Origin: Candidatus Nitrosymbiomonas sp.
Lineage (GTDB): Bacteria > Sysuimicrobiota > Sysuimicrobiia > Sysuimicrobiales > Humicultoraceae
Assembly (NCBI GenBank): GCA_020724185.1
Contig: DYHL01000054.1
Location: 1,519 to 13,033, forward strand
Direction of reading: 5' to 3'
Length of the DNA stretch: 11,515 nt
Below are positions 6,421 through 11,515 of this stretch, piece by piece (the stretch's first letter is position 1; each line of letters opens with the position of its first letter). The position numbers and the translations under genes are program-made. Under the pieces are notes generated by a model that worked only from the letters and a program-made list of their open reading frames with translations, was not told where the DNA came from and made no database searches.

Positions 6421-6449
6421 ATCGTACCGGGAGGGGGATGTCGTGTCAA
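6421..6449 (-). promoter_or_regulatory. Sigma70-type promoter of the miniprotein-ATPase pair
   Basis: TTGACA (6444-6449), a 17-base spacer and TACGAT (6421-6426) on the minus strand. Transcription would start near 6414, giving a leader of about 66 bases before the GTG at 6347. The -35 is perfect and the -10 matches four of six positions. It separates the metal-export genes from the ABC permease operon upstream. Confidence 0.7.
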
Positions 6450-6469
6450 ACCCCGGCGCACCCGCGGCC

Positions 6470-6502
6470 GGGGGGTGGCCGGCGGTCAGGGGGGTGGCCG
6501 GC
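6470..6502. repeat. 14-bp direct repeat upstream of the metal-export promoter
   Basis: GGGGGGTGGCCGGC occurs exactly at 6470-6483 and 6489-6502 with a five-base gap, giving a 19-bp period. The pair fills the spacer between the permease stop codon (6512) and the promoter (-35 ends at 6449), at about -55 to -90. It may be a regulator site or a local duplication. No intrinsic terminator with a U-tract is visible in this spacer. Confidence 0.6.
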
Positions 6503-6511
6503 AGCCCGGGA

Positions 6512-7384
6512 TCAGCAGCCGCGACCGCCGCGCATGCGCGGGTTGAGTCGCTCTTCCAGGGCAAAACCCGTGAAGGCAAACCCCAGCGTAGCGGCGGTGA
6601 TCAGCAATCCGGGCGGCAACACCCACCAGACCCAGGCGCCGCTCAGAAACGCGTTGCGGACCTGCGCGTAGTAGAGCACCATTCCCCAGCTCTTGGCGGT
6701 CGGATCCCCCAGGCCGAGGAACGCGAGGGAGGCCTCGATCAGGATGGCGTTGCTGGCGGCCAGGATGAACTGGGCCAGTGCGATCGGCAGGACCGCCGGC
6801 AGCACGTGCCGCACCATCACGCGCACCGGTCGGCCCCCCAGGGCCCGCGCCGCCTCGACGTAATCGAGGGATTTCACCAGGAGCACCTGGGAACGGATCA
6901 CGCGCGCTGGGCGCGCCCAGACCAGCACCCCGATCACGATGATGATGTTCCAGTAGCTCGGCCCCAGGTAGGCCGCAAGAAGAATCATCAGCGGCAGGAA
7001 CGGAATCACCAGCACGAGGTCCACGGTCCGCATCAGGACGGCCTCCGCCCATCCGCCGAAGAAGCCGGCCACGATGCCGACGGTCGTTCCGATCCCGATT
7101 GCCAGCGCAGCCGCCACGAACCCTATGGTCAGCGAGATGCGCGCGCCGTAGATCAACTCGCTAAGAATGTCCTGCCCAATGTCGTTCGTTCCGAGGAGAT
7201 GCGCCCGGCCAGGGGTCAGGAACGGGTCGGCCACGATCTCCTCTGGGTTGTGCGGGCTCACGAGCGGGGCCAGCACCGCGGCGGATGCAAGGACGCCCAG
7301 CAGGAGCACCCCGGCCCAGCCGGCCGCGCCCAACCCGTGGCGGCGAGGGGTGAAGGGAACCGGCGCTGGGCCCACGCCTCTCAA
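6512..7384 (-). CDS. Peptide/nickel-type ABC transporter permease (DppC/OppC/NikC family)
   Basis: A 290-residue inner-membrane permease. It begins with a cytoplasmic Pro-rich stretch and a first helix (about 20-40), then SPHNPEE and the DppC hallmark HLLGTNDIGQDILSELIYGARISL. The cytoplasmic EAA loop, which docks the ATPase, reads DYVEAARALGGRPVRVMVRH. The C-terminal helices include EASLAFLGLGDPTAKSWGM, typical of the family. The start is TTG at 7382-7384 overlapping the TGA stop of the upstream permease (four bases shared), so translation is probably coupled; a GTG three codons downstream is an alternative. It forms a heterodimer with the upstream permease. No ATP-binding subunit gene is in this window. 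Confidence 0.92.
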   Translation of the reverse strand: MRGVGPAPVPFTPRRHGLGAAGWAGVLLLGVLASAAVLAPLVSPHNPEEIVADPFLTPGRAHLLGTNDIGQDILSELIYGARISLTIGFVAAALAIGIGTTVGIVAGFFGGWAEAVLMRTVDLVLVIPFLPLMILLAAYLGPSYWNIIIVIGVLVWARPARVIRSQVLLVKSLDYVEAARALGGRPVRVMVRHVLPAVLPIALAQFILAASNAILIEASLAFLGLGDPTAKSWGMVLYYAQVRNAFLSGAWVWWVLPPGLLITAATLGFAFTGFALEERLNPRMRGGRGC

Positions 7385-8367
7385 CGCCGGCGCACCCGCG
7401 GGTCTATCAGCGGGTAGAGCAGGTCGGAGGCGATGTTCGCCGCGATCACGCTGACCGTGATGATGAGGAAGGTGCCCTGCAGTACGGGGTAGTCGCGGTT
7501 GAGCACCGCCTCATAGAGGAGTCGGCCGACGCCGGGGTAGGAGAAGACCGTCTCCACAACCGTGGCGCCGCTGGCCACGAAGCCCAGGTTGAGCATGAAG
7601 ACTGTGGCCACCGGCAGGAAGGCGTTTCGCATGGCGTGCCGGCGCAGCACTGCCTGCTCGTGCACCCCCTTCGCCCGCGCCGTGGCGATGTACTGCTCGC
7701 CCAGCACCGAGAGCATCGAGTACCTCGTTATCAACAGGGTGCCAGGGGTGGTGATCAGGGTCAGGGTGGCGAGCGGCAGCACCAGATGGCGCGCGCGGTC
7801 AACCAACAGGGCCCACCCGGCGAAGGTCTGGCCTGCCGTGACGGCCCCGAAAATGGGAAGCCAGCCCAGTCCGGCCGCAAAGACCGCGATGAAGATCATC
7901 CCCAACCAGAACGAGGGCACCGACTCGAAGAACATCGCCACGCCGAGCGTGCCGAGGTCCAGGGCCGAGCCGCGCCGCCATGCAGCCATGGCGCCCAGCG
8001 CCGTGCCGAGCAGCGTGGCTACCACCAGCGATAGCCCGACCAACAGCATGGTCCAGGGAAGGCGCTCTCCGATTATCTCGGCGATCGGGCGGCCGCGCTG
8101 GAAAGAGTACCCGAGTTCGCCCCGGGCCAGGTTGCCAACGTAGGTGAGGAACTGCTTCCACTGCGGCTGGTCGAGGCCGTAGAGCGCGTAGAGCTGGGCG
8201 CGCTGCTCGGCGTCGAGGAACCCCACGTCCTCGCCGGCCAGGAAGACCAGCGGGCTGCCGGGCATCATCCGGGGCAGGACGAAGTTGAGCGCCACCGTGA
8301 GCGCCAGCACCAACAGGTACTGGGCCCCCCGCCCGGCCAGGAAGCGCCAAACGGTGGAGTCCCTCAC
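7381..8367 (-). CDS. Peptide/nickel-type ABC transporter permease (DppB/OppB/NikB family)
   Basis: A 328-residue inner-membrane permease. The first helix (about 13-32) leads to PRMMPGSPLVFL, followed by a periplasmic loop with LYGLDQPQWKQFLTYVGNLA and GELGYSFQ, all hallmarks of DppB-type subunits. The EAA docking loop reads YIATARAKGVHEQAVLRRHA. The C-terminal part has VVETVFSYPGVGRLLYEAV and ends at DPRVRRR, as is usual. The start is GTG at 8365-8367, 16 bases after the solute-binding protein stop. No clear Shine-Dalgarno is visible. Substrate cannot be read from the permease; peptides, oligosaccharides, nickel and metallophores are all transported by this family. Confidence 0.93.
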   Translation of the reverse strand: MRDSTVWRFLAGRGAQYLLVLALTVALNFVLPRMMPGSPLVFLAGEDVGFLDAEQRAQLYALYGLDQPQWKQFLTYVGNLARGELGYSFQRGRPIAEIIGERLPWTMLLVGLSLVVATLLGTALGAMAAWRRGSALDLGTLGVAMFFESVPSFWLGMIFIAVFAAGLGWLPIFGAVTAGQTFAGWALLVDRARHLVLPLATLTLITTPGTLLITRYSMLSVLGEQYIATARAKGVHEQAVLRRHAMRNAFLPVATVFMLNLGFVASGATVVETVFSYPGVGRLLYEAVLNRDYPVLQGTFLIITVSVIAANIASDLLYPLIDPRVRRR

Positions 8368-8383
8368 GTCTGATTCGCGCGCG

Positions 8384-9976
8384 TCAGCGCTTGGGTGGAT
8401 CGATGAACGAAAGCTTGTTCACGATCCCCTGCCCCTTCTGGTAGACCCAGGCGTCGTGCTTGTCAGGACGGTAGGCGTAGATGCCGTCAAGGTAGAACAG
8501 CACGTGCACCGGCACGTCGGCCGCAATGACCTTCTGCATCTCGAATAGGACTTGCTTCTGCTTCGCGGGCGCCACCGCCGCGGCCAGCTCGTTGCCCAAC
8601 CTGTCCACCTCGGCGCTCTTGTACCCGCCGATGTTGATCGTGCCGAACCGGCAGTCCGAGTGGAACAGGTCGCGCAAACTGGTGGCCCGGTTCATCACCG
8701 GCGCCGACCATCCGAAGACCGCCATGTCGAAGTTGCGCCCCTTACAGACGTCGAAGTCGGGCCACACCTGCGCGATGATGCTGGCGTCCTCCTGCGCAAC
8801 AACGCGCGCGTCAATCCCGATGTCGCGGAGCCATGTGCGGATCAGGTCGGCCCCGCGCACGCGGATGGGGTTGCCGGCAAGGGTCAACAGGTTGAACCGG
8901 AGCGGCCGCCCGTCCGGCGTGTCCCGGATGCCGTCGCGGTCGCGGTCAACGTATCCGGCCTCGTTGAGGATCTGGACTGCCCTCGACTTGCTCGCCGTGA
9001 AGGTCACCGCGGCGTTGTAGAACGGCGAGTCAGGGTGGATGTATCCCGGGCTTCCCACGACCCCGTAGCCGAGCAGGAGCAGCCGCACCATCAGGCGGGT
9101 GTTGATGGCGTTGGCGATGGCCTGGCGCAGCTTCACGTCCTTGAGGATGGGGTGCTCCAGGTTGAACTGGAGGATCGTGCTGGCGTATCCCGCGCCGCGA
9201 ACGACCTTCAGTCCCCCGGCCTTCTCGAACTCAGTGACCAGCTCCGGAGAGAGCGCCCTGACCGTGGTGTCAATCTCGCCTGCCTTGAGCGCCGTGAAGG
9301 TCACCGTGGCATCGCGGATGATCGGGAGCACGAGCTCGCGCACCTTCGGCCGCCCGCCGAAGTAGGCGTCGTTGGCGACCAGGCGATAGAACTGCCCGTC
9401 CCTCATCTCGGCAAGCCGGTACGGACCGCTGCCGATCGAGTCGTTGAAGCGCCGCGGCTCCGCGACTCCTTCCCAGATGTGTCGGGGCAGAATCGGCAGG
9501 GCGGCGAGGGGCTGCATTAGAAACCCGCCGCTCTGGGCGGTCAGGCGGATGGTCAGCGTCGTGGCGCCCGCGGTCTCGATGCTATCGATCAGTCGGACCT
9601 GGGAGGTCCAGCGGGAGTGCGCGTGGCGCCGCACGTACTCATACGTGAACTTCACGTCATCGGCCGTCAGCGGGCGTCCATCGTGCCACTTGATGTTGGG
9701 ATGCAGCGTAAGCGTCCAGGTCCTGCCGTCCGGGCTCACCGAGTACCTGCGCACAAGCCAGGGCTGCGGTATGTTGTCGGCGTCGGGAGTGAACAGCGGC
9801 TCGTAGATGAGGGTCATCAGGTTCCAGCCGGGATACCCGGTCTGGTAGGTGTACGGGTTGAGGGAGCCCTCGTCCCGCCCGATGGCCATCCGCAGCGAGG
9901 CGGTCTGACCCGGCGATGGGACGCTCACGGACAGGATTAGCAGGACGGCGGTCAGGATGAACGTCAGCACACGCAC
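8384..9976 (-). CDS. Family-5 extracellular solute-binding protein (Dpp/Opp/Nik type)
   Basis: A 530-residue substrate receptor for the two permeases. Residues 1-26 form a signal peptide with no Cys at the cleavage site, so it is not a typical lipoprotein. The mature part shows the SBP_bac_5 pattern: DEGSLNPYTYQTGY, LIYEPLFTPDADN, WTLTLHPNIKWHDGRPLTAD (binding-cleft entrance), GSGPYRLAEM, then LRQAIANAINTRL. A DRDRDGIRDT loop near residue 345 resembles the Ca2+-binding type loops common in this family. The frame extends 22 codons upstream, but GTG at 9974-9976 is chosen because GGAGG lies seven bases before it and a signal peptide begins there. Substrate unknown. Peptide or metal-chelate uptake would both fit. 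Confidence 0.93.
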   Translation of the reverse strand: MRVLTFILTAVLLILSVSVPSPGQTASLRMAIGRDEGSLNPYTYQTGYPGWNLMTLIYEPLFTPDADNIPQPWLVRRYSVSPDGRTWTLTLHPNIKWHDGRPLTADDVKFTYEYVRRHAHSRWTSQVRLIDSIETAGATTLTIRLTAQSGGFLMQPLAALPILPRHIWEGVAEPRRFNDSIGSGPYRLAEMRDGQFYRLVANDAYFGGRPKVRELVLPIIRDATVTFTALKAGEIDTTVRALSPELVTEFEKAGGLKVVRGAGYASTILQFNLEHPILKDVKLRQAIANAINTRLMVRLLLLGYGVVGSPGYIHPDSPFYNAAVTFTASKSRAVQILNEAGYVDRDRDGIRDTPDGRPLRFNLLTLAGNPIRVRGADLIRTWLRDIGIDARVVAQEDASIIAQVWPDFDVCKGRNFDMAVFGWSAPVMNRATSLRDLFHSDCRFGTINIGGYKSAEVDRLGNELAAAVAPAKQKQVLFEMQKVIAADVPVHVLFYLDGIYAYRPDKHDAWVYQKGQGIVNKLSFIDPPKR

Positions 9977-10062
9977 GGGTGCACCTCCACGCCAGCGCTT
10001 CCGAATTGCCGCCAATGTACCAGGGACCGGGGACAGGAACAATCCCCGTAGCGGGGATGCGA

Positions 10063-10821
10063 CTACCGCAACAGGTAGGGGAGGGTGAACAGCCCCTCCC
10101 GCCGGAACGGCTCGGCCAGAACGGCCGTCGCCGAGTGGCTCATCAGCCCCTGGTAGAGGTGCAGGGCCCTGTCGGTCTGGCGGTGGAGGGCGAAGCCCAG
10201 CGCCTCGTCGGACACGGAGGCCTCCTCCCCCGCGATCTTCGCCAGCACTTCTGCCGGGAGCCGCCGGCGCATCATCTGCGCGCTGAATGCGTGCTGGCTG
10301 CGCAGTTCTGCCAGCGCCCGCTCCTTCGTCTCGACCACCTCGGTGATGTCCACCACGCAGTTGGGCCGTTCGGGCATCATGTAGTAGATCGTGGGGATCG
10401 GATGGCGTGGCAGCTCGGCAAGCTGCTCTGGGGCGAAGTCCCTCCCTGCCAGCGCCATCGCCTCCAGATAGAGGATCATCGCCTGGCGCCGGTCGGGATC
10501 GAGGTCGTGGAACGAGTGCTCGGGATCTTGCGTGATGACCACATCAGGGCGGACCTCACGCAGCAGGCGGACGAACTGCTTCTTGGACTCCACGTCAGGG
10601 GCCACGTGGCCCATGGCGAAGTCCATGAATTGCACGGTTGCACCCAGGATGGCGGCCGCCCGCTCGACCTGCGGCCGAGACTCGGGCCGAGAGAGTGTCA
10701 CCGCAGCATGAACATGGCCGCCGCCGCGGACGTGGCGGGCTATCGTCCCTCCCACCTCCACGATCTCAAGGCCGTATGTGGCCAGCACAAGCAGGGTGGT
10801 GGGAGGCGCAGGCGAGAGCAC
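10063..10821 (-). CDS. PIG-L-fold (LmbE-like) protein lacking the zinc-site signature
   Basis: A 252-residue protein of the GlcNAc-PI de-N-acetylase-like fold. Family landmarks remain: LLVLAT strand, GGTIARH (24-30), VTLSR, RPDVVITQDPE (91-101), IYYMMPERPNCVVDITEVVETK and a C-terminal helical region. The defining zinc motif does not: where active members have AHPDD this reads ATYGL (14-18), and where they have HPDH it reads DPDR (108-111). It is therefore probably not a metal-dependent deacetylase, unless His102 and His105 rebuild a site. The start is GTG at 10819-10821, with GGAGG seven bases upstream. It is the first gene of an apparent operon with the solute-binding protein (86 bases downstream) and two permeases. 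A binding or regulatory role for the transporter is possible; its function is unknown. Confidence 0.82.
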   Translation of the reverse strand: MLSPAPPTTLLVLATYGLEIVEVGGTIARHVRGGGHVHAAVTLSRPESRPQVERAAAILGATVQFMDFAMGHVAPDVESKKQFVRLLREVRPDVVITQDPEHSFHDLDPDRRQAMILYLEAMALAGRDFAPEQLAELPRHPIPTIYYMMPERPNCVVDITEVVETKERALAELRSQHAFSAQMMRRRLPAEVLAKIAGEEASVSDEALGFALHRQTDRALHLYQGLMSHSATAVLAEPFRREGLFTLPYLLR

Positions 10822-10877
10822 GAGCAGACCTCCGTTCCGAGTGATCTCTATCTCCGGGCAGGGTTCAGATTGGGGTC

Positions 10878-10906
10878 ACGGTAGCACGGCGCTGGAAGGC
10901 CGTCAA
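10878..10906 (-). promoter_or_regulatory. Promoter candidate of the PIG-L/ABC operon
   Basis: TTGACG (10901-10906), a 17-base spacer and TACCGT (10878-10883) on the minus strand, with an extended TG (TGCTACCGT). The -35 matches five of six positions; the -10 only three of six. It overlaps, back to back, the promoter of the plus-strand sensor gene. Confidence 0.5.
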
Positions 10907-10918
10907 GGCGCGGTGCTA
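10882..10918. repeat. 11-bp imperfect inverted repeat across two divergent promoters
   Basis: TAGCACGGCGC (10882-10892) is the reverse complement, with one mismatch, of GCGCGGTGCTA (10908-10918). The 15-base centre holds the -35 of the PIG-L promoter. Part of the symmetry comes from both promoters having the same extended -10 start (GTGCTA). It may be a shared operator or only two similar promoters facing apart. Confidence 0.45.
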
Positions 10919-10922
10919 TACT
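10893..10922 (+). promoter_or_regulatory. Promoter candidate of the CsoR-like gene
   Basis: The -10 is TATACT (10917-10922) with an extended TGC before it. The -35 is poor (TGGAAG at 10893-10898, 18-base spacer), as is common with extended -10 promoters. Transcription would start near 10929, about 43 bases before the ATG. Confidence 0.55.
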
Positions 10923-10971
10923 GCGCACGACGGCCATCGGGCGCAGGCCAGGCCACAGTGGAGGGCGCGCA

Positions 10972-11172
10972 ATGCGGGGGATGGTAGCTGACAGTCGCCC
11001 GTGCCCGGAGGTACTCATCCAGATCGCCGCGGCCCGTGCCGCGCTGGACCAGGCCGCCCGCGTCCTGCTGGAAGATCACCTGGAGCACTGCATCGTGGAG
11101 GCACAGGACCGCGGGAACATCTCCTCCGCAATCGGAGATCTCAAGGAGGCCCTGAACAGGTTTATCGGCTGA
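10972..11172 (+). CDS. N-terminally short CsoR/RcnR-family metal-sensing repressor
   Basis: A 66-residue member of the DUF156 (Trns_repr_metal) family, which form all-helical tetramers that leave DNA when they bind metal. The core is clear: SRPCPEVLIQIAAARAALDQ, then LLEDHLEHC. Cys11, His36 and Cys40 have the same spacing (25 and 4) as Cys36, His61 and Cys65 of Mycobacterium tuberculosis CsoR, the Cu(I) site. Family members usually have about 85-100 residues. Here the first 25, with the RRIEGQV segment used for DNA contact and tetramer packing, are missing. The ATG is supported by GGAGG seven bases upstream and a promoter 50 bases upstream, so the short form seems to be expressed. Metal binding is likely; DNA binding is doubtful. 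It is divergent from the PIG-L operon and convergent with tRNA-Trp. Confidence 0.8.
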   Translation: MRGMVADSRPCPEVLIQIAAARAALDQAARVLLEDHLEHCIVEAQDRGNISSAIGDLKEALNRFIG

Positions 11173-11179
11173 TCGGTGC

Positions 11180-11256
11180 TGGCAGGGGCGGAGGGATTCG
11201 AACCCCCAACACCCGGTTTTGGAGACCGGCGCTCTACCAATTGGAGCTACGCCCCT
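11180..11256 (-). tRNA. trnW: tRNA-Trp (anticodon CCA)
   Basis: A complete cloverleaf on the minus strand: acceptor stem AGGGGCG (11250-11256) pairs with CGCCCCT (11184-11190). Discriminator G is at 11183 and an encoded CCA tail at 11180-11182. The anticodon CCA is at 11220-11222 and the T arm has GGTTCGAATCC. It follows rpmG, as in many bacteria, where secE would normally come next. Its 3' end is only seven bases from the end of the convergent CsoR-like gene, so no separate terminator fits between them. Confidence 0.98.
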
Positions 11257-11268
11257 GTGCCGTCTCCC

Positions 11269-11297
11269 ATTATAGGAAGGGACCGGCCGCGCCGCAA
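11269..11297 (-). promoter_or_regulatory. Sigma70-type promoter of tRNA-Trp
   Basis: TTGCGG (11292-11297), a 17-base spacer and a perfect TATAAT (11269-11274) on the minus strand, between the rpmG stop codon and the tRNA. Transcription would start about six bases before the mature tRNA. It lets the tRNA be transcribed independently of tuf-rpmG. Confidence 0.7.
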
Positions 11298-11303
11298 CCG
11301 CGA

Positions 11304-11456
11304 CTAGCGCGTCTCGCGGTGGGTGGTGTGCTTGCGACACCACCTGCAGTACTTGGACACCTCGATCCGGTCGGGATCGTTCTTCTTGTTCTTCGTGGTC
11401 GTGTAGTTACGCCGCTTGCACTCCGTGCAGGCGAGCGTGATGATATCCCTCGGCAT
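11304..11456 (-). CDS. rpmG: 50S ribosomal protein L33
   Basis: Encodes L33 (50 residues), a small zinc-ribbon protein of the large ribosomal subunit near the E site. It keeps all four zinc cysteines in two CxxC pairs (Cys10/Cys13 and Cys37/Cys40), so it is the zinc-binding (C+) form. The sequence RDIITLACTECKRRNY and YCRWCRKHTTHRE are typical. The ATG at 11454-11456 is three bases after the tuf stop codon and its GGAGG site lies inside the end of tuf, so the genes are translationally coupled. It precedes tRNA-Trp, a common bacterial order. Confidence 0.97.
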   Translation of the reverse strand: MPRDIITLACTECKRRNYTTTKNKKNDPDRIEVSKYCRWCRKHTTHRETR

Positions 11457-11459
11457 GGA

Positions 11460-11515
11460 CTACGCCTCCACCTTCACGGCGACGCCGGCTCCCACCGTCC
11501 GCCCGCCTTCCCGGA
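11460..11515 (-). CDS. tuf: Elongation factor Tu, C-terminal end (cut by the window edge)
   Basis: The last 17 codons read REGGRTVGAGVAVKVEA and then stop (TAG at 11460-11462). REGGRTVGAGVV is the conserved C-terminal strand of domain III of EF-Tu, which delivers aminoacyl-tRNA to the ribosome. The rest lies beyond position 11515. The position directly upstream of rpmG is the usual one for tuf. Confidence 0.93.
   Translation of the reverse strand, partial: REGGRTVGAGVAVKVEA

Noticed and set aside
6348..6461. Longer start for the His-rich miniprotein (GTG at 6459-6461)
   Set aside because: The added segment contains the promoter and the palindrome, and has no ribosome-binding site, whereas the GTG at 6345-6347 has GGGAGG at good spacing.
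5507..7417. 636-codon open frame on the plus strand
   Set aside because: It lies antisense to the ATPase, the miniprotein and a permease, all with clear family motifs; its own translation is Arg/Pro/Ala-rich without recognisable domains, as expected from GC-rich antisense frames.
10903..11343. 146-codon minus-strand frame spanning tRNA-Trp and the sensor gene
   Set aside because: It runs through a functional tRNA and is antisense to a recognised gene; translation has no known motifs.
1..11515. CRISPR array, insertion sequence or transposase
   Set aside because: No regularly spaced repeats and no transposase or integrase motifs on either strand.

Overview
The window is a GC-rich bacterial chromosome segment, almost entirely coded on the minus strand. 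Both ends belong to the conserved translation/transcription block tuf - rpmG - tRNA-Trp - secE - nusG - rplK - rplA - rplJ - rplL (with rpoB expected just past position 1). The sequence alone does not fix the phylum. The genes are high-GC, spaced as a compact bacterial operon, and use GTG and TTG starts often. The solute-binding protein has no lipobox, so a diderm or deep-branching lineage is possible, but this is a guess.

Region by region (minus-strand order runs from high to low coordinates): 11460-11515 is the C-terminus of EF-Tu, followed by rpmG and tRNA-Trp(CCA). From about 3740 to 11175 a 7.4-kb block separates tRNA-Trp from secE, which are normally next to each other. This block holds a short plus-strand CsoR/RcnR-type metal-sensor gene. 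Divergent from it is an operon of a PIG-L-fold protein (without the usual zinc ligands), a family-5 solute-binding protein and two Dpp/Opp/Nik-type permeases (no ATPase subunits). Then, from its own promoter, comes a 50-residue His-rich membrane miniprotein followed by a P1B heavy-metal ATPase fused to a CsgG/LpoB-like C-terminal domain. From 3739 down to 283 the core block resumes under its own strong promoter: secE, nusG, rplK, rplA, then an internal promoter, an L10 leader RNA, rplJ and rplL. The end of the window carries a further promoter candidate and a ribosome-binding site facing out of it (towards rpoB by synteny).

The core genes need no explanation beyond their families: protein export (SecE), transcription elongation (NusG) and the ribosomal stalk/L1 arm. 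The interesting part is the inserted block. Four elements there may form one metal-export unit: the mini-CsoR (Cys-His-Cys ligands at canonical spacing but about 25 N-terminal residues missing), a G/C-tract palindrome placed at about +2 to +18 of the miniprotein promoter, the His-rich miniprotein, and the P1B-ATPase-CsgG fusion. The ABC importer/PIG-L pseudoenzyme operon lies between the sensor and the exporter. It may be the import side of the same metal physiology or an unrelated peptide system; the sequence does not decide. No transposase, integrase, CRISPR array or attachment-site repeat was seen.
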